Origin: Pseudomonadota bacterium
Lineage (GTDB): Bacteria > Pseudomonadota > Gammaproteobacteria > Burkholderiales > Burkholderiaceae
DNA length: 25,632 nt
Direction of reading: 5' to 3'
Assembly (NCBI GenBank): GCA_023441105.1
Contig: JAEZQX010000460.1
Coordinates: 1-25,632 of the forward strand
A program made the translations under genes and the position numbers. Below, piece by piece: positions 15,263-22,253 of the stretch (its first letter is position 1; each line of letters starts with the position of its first letter). Under the pieces are notes generated by a model that worked only from the letters and a program-made list of their open reading frames with translations, was not told the DNA's origin and did not search any database.

Positions 15263-15655
15263 CTATTCAGCGGACGAACCTCCATTCCATCGATCACGGC
15301 CCGCCCAGAATGGGCACTGGGGACATTCCTCCCCTTCCGGATAGTCGACCCCTTCTTCATGCGGGCACCCGATGATCCGACCAGCCGATGCAACCGTCCG
15401 CGCCGCGTGCGACTGGATGAAGCTGAGAATGGCTTCCGCGATCTGAGGATCGGCACGCACGTCGGCGCTCGACGAAAACCACCGCTCCAGCACGCCGACC
15501 TCTATGCCTTCTCCTTCGATCAAGCCCACCGAAACCTTGGTTGCCCGCGTGGCATCCGGCCCATAGTAGGCTACGGTTGCTATCGGATAGCCACGAAAAC
15601 CTTCCCTTACCTTCTTGGCGAGCCTCTCCTTGTTCCTCCGTTCCTTGAGAGACAT
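15263..15655 (-). CDS. Conserved hypothetical protein with CxH...CxxC site
   Basis: A 130-residue soluble protein I cannot assign to a named family. The N-terminus is highly basic (MSLKERRNKERLAKKVREGF). The middle has two beta strands (YPIATVAYYGP, TKVSVGLIEGEGIEVGVLERWF). The C-terminus carries Cys97-x-His99 and Cys111-x2-Cys114 (IIGCPHEEGVDYPEGEECPQCPFW), which looks like a structural zinc site. GAGGAG five bases upstream fixes the start. It begins nine bases after the 100-residue gene stop, which itself follows the LigB-like ligase by 38 bases, so all three are probably co-transcribed. Nucleic-acid binding is possible from charge and the metal site, but this is inference. Convergent with the PheC-like gene. 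Confidence 0.75.
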   Translation of the reverse strand: MSLKERRNKERLAKKVREGFRGYPIATVAYYGPDATRATKVSVGLIEGEGIEVGVLERWFSSSADVRADPQIAEAILSFIQSHAARTVASAGRIIGCPHEEGVDYPEGEECPQCPFWAGRDRWNGGSSAE

Positions 15656-15664
15656 GGCCGCTCC

Positions 15665-15967
15665 TCAAGCTTGCTTGCCCACCATCCGCGCGATCGCCAG
15701 CGCCTCCGCCCGCGTCTCGCCGCTCGCAACCGGCTTGCCGGCGCGCCGATACCAGTAGCCGGCGTTTGCCAGGTCGCCCTCGACCCGGTGCAGCCACGCA
15801 TGAACCCAGGCGCTGTCCCGGTCGTCCTCGACCTGGACGATCTCGTGCGCTGCCTTCCAGTCACCGCGCAAGCCATGCCAGAGCGCGCGCAACGGCGGCG
15901 CGGCGTCGGCCGGTGGATTGCCCTCGGCGAGGCTGGATTCGAAGTCGTCGCGAGCGGCTGCCGTCAT
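15665..15967 (-). CDS. Small Trp/His-rich hypothetical protein
   Basis: A 100-residue acidic protein made of helices: [22 protein letters not shown] (about residues 24-45), [28 protein letters not shown] (51-78), then [13 protein letters not shown]. The helix pairs resemble a TPR/Sel1-like arrangement, with a WYRRAGKP ending seen in such repeats. No family name or catalytic motif is recognised. The start has GGGAG eight bases upstream. It lies between the LigB-like ligase (38-base gap) and the CxH...CxxC protein (nine-base gap) and is probably in their transcript. A protein-protein interaction role is plausible, without direct evidence. Confidence 0.75.
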   Translation of the reverse strand: MTAAARDDFESSLAEGNPPADAAPPLRALWHGLRGDWKAAHEIVQVEDDRDSAWVHAWLHRVEGDLANAGYWYRRAGKPVASGETRAEALAIARMVGKQA

Positions 15968-16005
15968 CGCCGGTTCTCCCAGTTATTCCCGATCACCTCC
16001 CCGGC

Positions 16006-17553
16006 TCAGCCTTGCGCCGCGGCGATCCGTCGCACCGCCTCCAGCGTATCCGCCTCGTCGGCCGACTTGTCATCGCGATAGCGCTTGACTCGCGCCAGGC
16101 GCAGCGCCAGTCCACCAGGATAGCGCGAACTCGCCTGCAGGTCGCTGAAGGCGATCTCGACGACCAGCTCGGGGCGGACATGGACGGTCGCCCGGTCGCG
16201 ATGGGTCTCTCGTTCCAGCAGCGCCTCGGTCTGCCAGTCGAGCATCGCGTCGGTCAGGCCCTTGAACGTCTTGCCGAGCATCACGTAGCGGCCGGTGGCC
16301 GGGTCGAGCGCGCCGAGGTGCAGGTTCGACAGCTTGCCGGTGCGCCGGCCGTTGCCCCATTCGGCGGCGATCACGACCAGGTCCAGCGTGTGCGCCCGCT
16401 TGATCTTGAACCAGCTGGCGCCGCGGTTGCCGGCTTCGTAGATCGAGTCGAGCGACTTGGCCATGACGCCCTCGTGCCCGGCCGCGATCGCCTCGTCGTA
16501 GAACCGCTGCGCGGCAGCAGCGTCACCGGTCACGAGCCGCGGGAAGCGCAGCGCTTCCGGAACCGCGTCGGCAAGCGCATGCAGCCGGTCGCGCAGCGAC
16601 AGGCCGATCAGCTCCCGGCCGTCCAGCAACAGGCAATCGAAGAAGAAGGCGCGGATCGGCAGCTCGCCCATCATCCGCTCCACATCCAACCGGCGGCCGA
16701 AGCGGCGCATCGTCACCTGGAAGGCATGCGGCCGGCCGGCGGCGGTGAAGGCGATCGCTTCGCCGTCGAGGATCAGCTCCTCTGCCGGCAGTGCGCGCGC
16801 GGCGGCGACGACCTCGGGCACCGCCGCGCTCACGTCGTTGAGGGCCCGGGTGTAGATCCGCACGTCGCTGCCGCGCTTGTGGACCTGGATCCGGGCGCCG
16901 TCCATCTTCCACTCGAAGTCGGCCTCGGCGCCAAACGCCGCCAGCGCCTCGTCGACGTCCGCCGCTGTCTGCGCCAGCATCGGCGCAACCGGCGAGAACA
17001 ATTGCAGCCTGAACGCTTCCAGCCCGGCGGCGCCGCGCGTCAGCGCCGCCTGCGCGAGCGACCCGAGCCCCCCGGCGAGCATTGCCGCGCGCCGCACGGC
17101 GGCCACCGGCAAGGCCGAGGCCGCTGCGATCGCATCGACCATCACGCCCGCAAGCGCGCCCTGGCGCAGCTCGCCGACGATCAGGCGCAGCAGGAAATCC
17201 TGCTCGGCTTCGGTCGCGACCGCGAACAGCTCGCGAAGAACGTCCGCGCGCTGGGCGGCGGACCCGGCGCCGCGTTGACCGGCGATCCTCGTGAAGCAAG
17301 CATCGACGGCTCGCAGCGACAAGGTCCCGGCCGCGGCGGCCGGCACGTCGGCGGCAGCTGTCAGGCTGCGGTAGCCGAGCCCGATCTTGCCCTGAGGCAG
17401 GAGGCCGGTGAGCCAGGCGACGGCTATTTCGATCTCGTCGGCGGCGAGGGCTCGCAGGAACGCGGCCAGCCCGGCGACCTTCGCCAGTCGGCTGCGGCTG
17501 CTGCCGATTGCGCGCGACGTGTCGACCAGAGAGGCAAGACTGGTGGTGCTCAT
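16006..17553 (-). CDS. ATP-dependent DNA ligase, LigB-like (with N-terminal DNA-binding domain)
   Basis: A 515-residue ligase. Residues ~1-180 are a helical DNA-binding domain of the eukaryotic/archaeal ligase I type (EQDFLLRLIVGELRQGALAGVMVDAIA). The nucleotidyltransferase core follows: motif I EWKMDGARIQVHK with Lys216, LILDGEAIAF as motif III, EGVMAKSLDSIYEAGNRG as motif IV and SWFKIKR as motif V, then an OB fold to the end. It resembles Mycobacterium LigB in size and order. The start at 17553 is chosen by homology; a TATGCT box ends seven bases upstream and no Shine-Dalgarno is seen, so the mRNA may be leaderless. Two small genes follow in the same direction. It diverges from a PYROXD2-like oxidoreductase. 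Confidence 0.93.
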   Translation of the reverse strand: MSTTSLASLVDTSRAIGSSRSRLAKVAGLAAFLRALAADEIEIAVAWLTGLLPQGKIGLGYRSLTAAADVPAAAAGTLSLRAVDACFTRIAGQRGAGSAAQRADVLRELFAVATEAEQDFLLRLIVGELRQGALAGVMVDAIAAASALPVAAVRRAAMLAGGLGSLAQAALTRGAAGLEAFRLQLFSPVAPMLAQTAADVDEALAAFGAEADFEWKMDGARIQVHKRGSDVRIYTRALNDVSAAVPEVVAAARALPAEELILDGEAIAFTAAGRPHAFQVTMRRFGRRLDVERMMGELPIRAFFFDCLLLDGRELIGLSLRDRLHALADAVPEALRFPRLVTGDAAAAQRFYDEAIAAGHEGVMAKSLDSIYEAGNRGASWFKIKRAHTLDLVVIAAEWGNGRRTGKLSNLHLGALDPATGRYVMLGKTFKGLTDAMLDWQTEALLERETHRDRATVHVRPELVVEIAFSDLQASSRYPGGLALRLARVKRYRDDKSADEADTLEAVRRIAAAQG

Positions 17554-17560
17554 GGGCTCG

Positions 17561-17566
17561 AGCATA
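17561..17566 (-). promoter_or_regulatory. -10-like TATGCT seven bases before the ligB-like start
   Basis: On the minus strand TATGCT ends seven bases before the ATG at 17553. Transcription from it would begin at the start codon. No ribosome site lies between them. Confidence 0.4.
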
Positions 17567-17658
17567 CGCGAGCGGCGCCGCCCGACATCGATCCGCCGGT
17601 TCGGCGGGCGCCAGCCCCCAGCTCGGAAAGGAGCGCCGCCGCCCCGGTGGCGATCGGT

Positions 17659-17664
17659 TAGGAT
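17659..17664 (+). promoter_or_regulatory. -10-like TAGGAT seven bases before the PYROXD2-like start
   Basis: TAGGAT ends seven bases before the ATG at 17672, and no Shine-Dalgarno sequence is present, again fitting a leaderless mRNA. It is the divergent counterpart of the box at 17561-17566. Confidence 0.4.
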
Positions 17665-17671
17665 CGAGCGC

Positions 17672-19303
17672 ATGACCGATCCTCGTACCTGCGATGCCCT
17701 CATCGTCGGCGCCGGCCACAACGGCCTGGTCTGCGGCGCCTACCTGGCCGCCGCCGGGATGAAGGTGACGATCCTGGAGCGCCGCGACGTGGTCGGCGGC
17801 GCGGCCGTCACCGAGGAGTTCCATCCGGGCTTTCGCAATTCGGTGGCGGCCTATACCGTATCGCTGCTCCACCCCAAGGTGATCCGCGACCTCGAACTGA
17901 ATCGCCACGGCCTGCGCATCGTCGAGCGCGAGCTGTCCAACTTCCTGCCAACCGCCGACGGCCGCTATCTGAAGGTCGGCGCGGGCAGGACGCAGCCGGA
18001 AGTGGCGAAGTTCTCCGCGCGCGACGCCGAGCGCCTCGACGGCTACGCCGCGCGGCTGGACGTGATCGCGAACGTGCTGCGCGAGATGCTGCTGCGCACG
18101 CCACCCAACGTGGTGCAGGGCGACTGGCGCAGCGCGCTGCCGGAAGTCGTTCGCGCCGCGCAAGTGGGCACCAGGTTGCGGCGGCTCGACATGGTCGCGC
18201 GCCGCGACCTGCTCTCCCTGTTCGCAACCTCGGCCGGCGACTATCTCGACGGCTGGTTCGAGAGCGACCCGATCAAGGCCGCTTACGGCTTCGACGGCAT
18301 CGTCGGCAACTATGCCAGCCCGTACACGCCGGGCTCGGCCTACGTGCTCCTGCATCACGTCTTCGGCGAGGTCAACGGCAGGAAGGGCGCCTGGGGGCAT
18401 GCCATCGGCGGCATGGGGGCGATCACGCAGGCGATGGCCAGGACGGCCATCGCACGCGGCGCCGAGATCCGCTCCGCTTGTCCGGTGCGGGAGATCCTGA
18501 TCGAGCAAGGCCAGGCCGTCGGCGCGGTCACCGAAGCCGGCGAGGCATTCCGTGCGCGCGTAGTGGTCTCCAACCTGAATCCGAAGCTGCTGTACGGTCG
18601 GCTCATCGATCCGGGTGCGCTGCCGACGGATTTCCGCGAACGCATCGCCCGCTGGCGCTGCGGCTCCGGCACCTTCCGCATGAACGTGGCGCTGTCGGAG
18701 CTGCCTGACTTCTCCTGCCTGCCGGGCAAGACGCGCGCCGAGCACCATACGGCAGGCATCATCCTCGCGCCCACCCTCGGCTACATGGAGCAAGCTTTTT
18801 TCGATGCCCGCCTGCACGGCTGGTCGCGCAGTCCGATCGTCGAGATGCTGATCCCCTCGACGCTCGACGACAGCCTTGCGCCGCCGGGCGCGCATGTGGC
18901 CAGCCTGTTCTGCCAACATGTCGCGCCGGAGCTGCCCGGCGGCGCGTCCTGGGACGATCATCGCGACACGGTCGCCGACCTGATGATCGACACCGTCGAC
19001 CGCTACGCGCCCAACTTCAAGGCATCGGTCCTCGGTCGCCAGGTCTTCAGCCCGCTCGACCTCGAACGCACCTTCGGTCTGGTCGGCGGCGACATCTTCC
19101 ACGGCGCGCTGAGCCTGGACCAGATGTTCTCGGCCCGGCCGGTGCTGGGCCACGGCAATTACCGCGGACCGGTGCCGGGCCTCTACATGTGCGGCGCCGG
19201 TACGCATCCGGGCGGTGGCGTCACCGGCGCGCCGGGTCACAACGCGGCGCGGGAGGTGCTGGTGGACCTGCGCCGGGGGAAGTTGCGCGGCGGCGGCGCG
19301 TAG
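17672..19303 (+). CDS. FAD-dependent phytoene-desaturase-like oxidoreductase (PYROXD2-type)
   Basis: A 543-residue flavoprotein. The N-terminal dinucleotide fold has GAGHNGLVCGAYLA (about residues 13-26) and the second ERRDVVGGAAVTEE motif; the C-terminal FAD signature is CGAGTHPGGGVTGAPGHNAA. Internal motifs (AYVLLHHVFGEVNGRKGAWGHAIGGMGAITQAMA) match the phytoene dehydrogenase / PYROXD2 group, not carotenoid pathway enzymes proper. No crt genes lie nearby, so the substrate is unknown. The ATG at 17672 directly precedes the dinucleotide fold; the reading frame continues upstream into the divergent ligase and is not coding there. No ribosome site is visible. Confidence 0.92.
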   Translation: MTDPRTCDALIVGAGHNGLVCGAYLAAAGMKVTILERRDVVGGAAVTEEFHPGFRNSVAAYTVSLLHPKVIRDLELNRHGLRIVERELSNFLPTADGRYLKVGAGRTQPEVAKFSARDAERLDGYAARLDVIANVLREMLLRTPPNVVQGDWRSALPEVVRAAQVGTRLRRLDMVARRDLLSLFATSAGDYLDGWFESDPIKAAYGFDGIVGNYASPYTPGSAYVLLHHVFGEVNGRKGAWGHAIGGMGAITQAMARTAIARGAEIRSACPVREILIEQGQAVGAVTEAGEAFRARVVVSNLNPKLLYGRLIDPGALPTDFRERIARWRCGSGTFRMNVALSELPDFSCLPGKTRAEHHTAGIILAPTLGYMEQAFFDARLHGWSRSPIVEMLIPSTLDDSLAPPGAHVASLFCQHVAPELPGGASWDDHRDTVADLMIDTVDRYAPNFKASVLGRQVFSPLDLERTFGLVGGDIFHGALSLDQMFSARPVLGHGNYRGPVPGLYMCGAGTHPGGGVTGAPGHNAAREVLVDLRRGKLRGGGA

Positions 19304-19316
19304 CGGGCACGCCCGC
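19303..19316. terminator. Weak hairpin between convergent genes
   Basis: GCGGG-CACG-CCCGC forms a short GC-rich stem-loop directly after the stop of the oxidoreductase gene and ten bases before the PIN gene stop. There is no T tract on either side, so it is at best a weak or factor-assisted terminator. Confidence 0.25.
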
Positions 19317-19326
19317 TCGCCTTGAC

Positions 19327-19734
19327 TCAGCGCCCTGACTTGAATGGATTGACGATCCGCAGCCTGCCCTCGATGACTTGCCCGTGCTGCAAGTCTTCCG
19401 TCCAGAGGATGTCGCAGTCCGCCAACAGAGCCGACGCGATGATCATCGAATCAAAGATGGAGAAGCCGTTGCGTTCCGCGATCGCGATACCCAAGTCGTG
19501 CGTCTCGACCGTCAGCGATCGGACGTCCAGGAGTTCTCGCAAGATGCCGAGGAAGTGCCGCATTTCTGTCCACGACATCGCCATCTTGCGGCGAGCGACA
19601 TTGGCCACCTCGTTCAACACCTGGATACTGATCGTACCGCCGGTCGCGACAAGTGCCTCGGCGCGATCTGACTTGGTGTCGTCCGCCGCGCCCAGGTACA
19701 GCAGCACGTTCGAATCCAGGAAGCTAGCGGCCAT
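19327..19734 (-). CDS. PIN-domain toxin (VapC family)
   Basis: A 135-residue PIN-domain ribonuclease. The expected acidic residues are present: Asp7 (FLDSNV), Glu42 (VLNEVANV), Asp95 (IFDSMIIASAL) and Asp114 (WTEDLQHG). VapC toxins cut tRNA or rRNA and are blocked by the cognate antitoxin. The ATG at 19734 overlaps the end of the AbrB-type antitoxin gene by 11 bases, the usual coupling in these pairs; the frame continues upstream but only as an overlap of that gene. All catalytic residues are intact, so the toxin should be active. Base composition looks less GC-rich than flanking genes, in line with mobility of such modules. Confidence 0.92.
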   Translation of the reverse strand: MAASFLDSNVLLYLGAADDTKSDRAEALVATGGTISIQVLNEVANVARRKMAMSWTEMRHFLGILRELLDVRSLTVETHDLGIAIAERNGFSIFDSMIIASALLADCDILWTEDLQHGQVIEGRLRIVNPFKSGR

Positions 19735-19954
19735 TCGCTTCGTCCCGGTCGAACTTGAAGTCCGCAGGCAGGCGGCCTCGGTAGCCGCGCAGTCGTTCGA
19801 GAAGCTCCTGGCGACCGGGCTTACGCGAAACACCGAAAGCCCGTTCGCCGTTGACGTGAACGACGATCTCATCCCCCTCTTTCAGACCGAGGGCCTCGAC
19901 GACCGCGGCAGGTAGACGGATGGCGAGGCTGTTTCCCCACTTGGCGACTTGCAT
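19724..19954 (-). CDS. AbrB/MazE-type antitoxin (VapB)
   Basis: A 76-residue antitoxin. The first ~45 residues form a swapped-hairpin AbrB DNA-binding domain (MQVAKWGNSLAIRLPAAVVEALGLKEGDEIVVHV), which is diagnostic. The C-terminal part (LLERLRGYRGRLPADFKFDRDEANG) would wrap the PIN toxin. GGGAGG six bases upstream fixes the start. Just ahead of the gene lies a perfect GATATACA/TGTATATC inverted repeat that is probably the autoregulatory operator. The toxin start overlaps its 3' end. Confidence 0.93.
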   Translation of the reverse strand: MQVAKWGNSLAIRLPAAVVEALGLKEGDEIVVHVNGERAFGVSRKPGRQELLERLRGYRGRLPADFKFDRDEANGR

Positions 19955-19971
19955 CGTCGACCTCCCGACTG

Positions 19972-19996
19972 GATATACACCGGACGATTGTATATC
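19972..19996. promoter_or_regulatory. Palindromic operator of the VapB-VapC pair
   Basis: GATATACA (19972-19979) and TGTATATC (19989-19996) are perfect reverse complements with a nine-base spacer. The site is AT-rich within GC-rich DNA, 17 bases upstream of the VapB start, and includes -10-like sequences (TACAAT on the minus strand, 19987-19992). This fits autorepression by the toxin-antitoxin complex. Confidence 0.65.
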
Positions 19997-20073
19997 AGGA
20001 CGTCGTGGGGTTCCGGTCCTAGGGTGAATGGGGGAATTCGAGCGCCGTCAGCGGGCAGCACTCGGGAGCACCG

Positions 20074-21105
20074 CTACCGCCGCGCCCGCCCCGCCCGTAC
20101 CGCACTCGCCATCCGGCAGCAGATCGCGAACGCCTGCTGCAGCCCCTCGATCTGCGCCATCCCCTTGCCGGCGATATCGAAGGCGCTGCCGCTGGCCGAG
20201 GTCGCCACCGGCACCGGCAGGCCGCCATGCAGGGTGACGCCCTGCTCGAAGCCGAGCAGCTTCATCGCGATCTGCCCCTGGTCGTGATACATCGACACCA
20301 CCGCATCGAAATCGCCGCGGCGCGCCGCCACGAACACGGTATCCGGCGACCACGGTCCGCTCGCCTGCACGCCCTCGGCCTGCATGGCGCGGATGGCCGG
20401 CTCGATGATCTCGATCTCCTCGCTGCCGATCGAGCCGCCGTCGCCGGCCTGCGGATTCAGTCCGGACCCCGCGCTCCGCGGTGTGGTGACGCCGGCACGG
20501 CGCAGCGCCTGGTCGATGATGCGGACCGCATCGCAGACGGCTTCAGGGGTGATCAGGTCGGCCACCTCGCGCACCGGCACATGCGAGGTCACCCGCGAGG
20601 TCCACAGCTTGCCGGTGATGTTGAACTCGCAGACGAAGCCCTGCACCGAAAGGCGCTGCTGCATGTAGCGCAGCTCGTCTTCCGCCGTCATGCCACCCAT
20701 GCGCAGCGAATGCTTGTTGAACGGCGCGAACACGATGCCGTCGCACACACCGGCCTCCACGGCCTGCAGCGCCGCATCCAGCGAGGCCAGCACCGAGCGG
20801 CCCGCCTCCACGCTGCAGGCGCCGAGCGGCGGCGCCTTGCCGGCCAGGACATCGCCCGCGATGAACAGGAGTCGGCCGGCCTGCGGCGCCTCGTCCGCCG
20901 AGGGCAGGCGATCGATGGCAGTGACCGGCAGCCGCCCCTGCCCGACGATCTGCTCGCCGGTCTGCAGCACGATGGGATCGGCGAACACCACCAGCTCGGC
21001 CATGGCGCGATTGGCCTCGCGCTGCAGCAGGCGAACCGCCATTTCCGGGCCGACGCCGGCGGGATCGCCGGGGAGTATCGCGATGCGAGGTACGTTGGTG
21101 CTCAT
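20074..21105 (-). CDS. PdxA-like dehydrogenase, divergent active site
   Basis: A 343-residue member of the PdxA family (4-hydroxythreonine-4-phosphate dehydrogenase and relatives). GDPAGVGPE near the N-terminus, PFNK, TSHVPVREV and SMYHDQGQIAMK are conserved. Compared from memory with E. coli PdxA, the second metal histidine (LNPHAGEGG) is Gln here (LNPQAGDGG), the GHTE substrate motif is AEDE, and RTSVDHGTA is ATSASGSA. These are substrate-phosphate and metal positions, so vitamin B6 synthesis is unlikely. It lies 24 bases after a Bug-type receptor gene in the same direction; the terephthalate locus likewise pairs a PdxA homologue (TphB) with a Bug protein (TphC). Oxidation of a diol or hydroxy-acid taken up through that receptor is the working guess. 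Confidence 0.88.
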   Translation of the reverse strand: MSTNVPRIAILPGDPAGVGPEMAVRLLQREANRAMAELVVFADPIVLQTGEQIVGQGRLPVTAIDRLPSADEAPQAGRLLFIAGDVLAGKAPPLGACSVEAGRSVLASLDAALQAVEAGVCDGIVFAPFNKHSLRMGGMTAEDELRYMQQRLSVQGFVCEFNITGKLWTSRVTSHVPVREVADLITPEAVCDAVRIIDQALRRAGVTTPRSAGSGLNPQAGDGGSIGSEEIEIIEPAIRAMQAEGVQASGPWSPDTVFVAARRGDFDAVVSMYHDQGQIAMKLLGFEQGVTLHGGLPVPVATSASGSAFDIAGKGMAQIEGLQQAFAICCRMASAVRAGRARR

Positions 21106-21129
21106 TCGGTGGTGCTCATTTGATGTTGC

Positions 21130-22140
21130 TCACTCGGCCTTGATGTTCGCGGCCTTGACCAGAGCGCCGTAGCGCTCGAATTCCTTCCGGTTGAACTCGG
21201 CGAACTCGGCCACCGTCATCGGCTCGGTGCTGCCGCCGAGGCCGCTGATCCTGGCGCGGACGTCCGGATGCTTGTGGGCGTTGGCCAGCGCCTCGCTTAG
21301 CCGTTTGGTCACCTCGTCCGGCACGCCGGCGGTCGTGAGCAGGCCGTACCAGGTGGCGACGTTGGCTCCTTCGATGCCTTCCTCGGCCAGCGTCGGCACG
21401 TCCGGCAACTCGCTGAGGCGCTTGTCGTTGCTCACCGCCAGCGGGCGGAACTTGCCGGCCTTGATCTGCGACATCGCCGACGAGATCGAGTCCAGCATCA
21501 TCTCGACCTGCCCGCCGATGATGTCGACATGCGCCTGCGAGCTGCCCTTGTAGGGGATGTGGATGGCCTTCGCGCCGGTGGCCAGCGCGAACGCCTCGCC
21601 GGCGATGTGCTGGGTGCTGCCGATGCCGGATGACGCGTACTTGAACGTGCCCGGCTTCGCCTTCATCGCCGCCACCAGGTCCTTGACCGACTTGTACGGC
21701 GAATCGACCGCCACCACCAGGATGTTCGGCATGATCGCCACCAGGCCGATCGGCTGCAGGTCCTTCTGCGGGTCGTACTTCAGCCGCAGCAGGTGCGGCG
21801 CGATGGCCTGGCCGGTGTTGGTGGCGACCAGCAGCGTATGGCCATCGGGCTTGGCCCGCGCGGTCAGCTCGGCAGCGATCGTGTTGGAGGCGCCGGGGCG
21901 GTTCTCGACCACGAACGACTGCTTCATGTCCTGCTCGAAGCGGGCCGCCAGCATCCGCGCCAGGATGTCGGTCCCGCCGCCGGCCGAGGCGCCGACGACG
22001 ATGCGCACCGGCTCGGAGGGATAGGCCGAGCCGCCCTGGGCCGCAGCCACGCCCACGATCCCGAGCTGCAGCGCGGCCGGCAAGGCGATCGCGGCCAGCA
22101 ATCGCCGGCGGGTTCCCTTCATCTTCACCATCACCGTCAT
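21130..22140 (-). CDS. Bug/TctC-family TTT substrate-binding protein
   Basis: A 336-residue periplasmic receptor. A signal peptide (TRRRLLAAIALPAALQL...AAAQ) is followed by the full Bug pattern: YPSEPVRIVVGASAGGGTDILARM, VVENRPGASNTIAAE, KPDGHTLLVAT, YASSGIGSTQHIAGEAFA, IHIPYKGSSQAHVDIIGGQVEMMLD and LPDVPTLAEEG. Such proteins bind carboxylates for TctAB transporters; none is encoded here. The start at 22140 has GAGGAG seven bases upstream. A promoter is visible: TATGCT (22186-22191) and TTGGAT (22210-22215) on the minus strand, 18 bases apart. It is probably co-transcribed with the PdxA-like gene and controlled by the divergent LysR. Confidence 0.93.
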   Translation of the reverse strand: MTVMVKMKGTRRRLLAAIALPAALQLGIVGVAAAQGGSAYPSEPVRIVVGASAGGGTDILARMLAARFEQDMKQSFVVENRPGASNTIAAELTARAKPDGHTLLVATNTGQAIAPHLLRLKYDPQKDLQPIGLVAIMPNILVVAVDSPYKSVKDLVAAMKAKPGTFKYASSGIGSTQHIAGEAFALATGAKAIHIPYKGSSQAHVDIIGGQVEMMLDSISSAMSQIKAGKFRPLAVSNDKRLSELPDVPTLAEEGIEGANVATWYGLLTTAGVPDEVTKRLSEALANAHKHPDVRARISGLGGSTEPMTVAEFAEFNRKEFERYGALVKAANIKAE

Positions 22141-22185
22141 TCGTCGTCTCCTCGTGGGTTGTCACGGCGCATCCGTTCTCTTGCA

Positions 22186-22215
22186 AGCATAGACTGCTCG
22201 AGGATTCCGATCCAA
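22186..22215 (-). promoter_or_regulatory. Promoter of the Bug-PdxA-like operon
   Basis: On the minus strand, TTGGAT (22215-22210) and TATGCT (22191-22186) are separated by 18 bases. The -35 lies inside an inverted repeat that may bind the divergent LysR regulator. Confidence 0.45.
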
Positions 22216-22253
22216 TGGCATTTGGACAATCATCCATATACTTTCCGATATGG
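22211..22253. promoter_or_regulatory. Two inverted repeats, likely LysR operator region
   Basis: TCCAA (22211-22215) / TTGGA (22222-22226) with a six-base spacer overlaps the -35 of the Bug operon. CCATAT (22234-22239) / ATATGG (22248-22253) with an eight-base spacer overlaps the start codon of the LysR gene and its -10-like TATACT (22237-22242). The pair fits activation of the operon and autorepression of the regulator. Neither repeat is an exact T-N11-A site. Confidence 0.5.

Noticed and set aside
16523..19240. A 905-residue open frame on the minus strand
   Set aside because: It runs across the LigB-like gene in another frame and antisense to the PYROXD2-like gene; its translation is low-complexity Arg/Ala/Gly with no motif, a product of high GC.
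20074..21105. Assignment as pyridoxine biosynthesis gene pdxA
   Set aside because: Several canonical substrate and metal residues are changed and the context is a Bug-LysR cassette, so the symbol would mislead.
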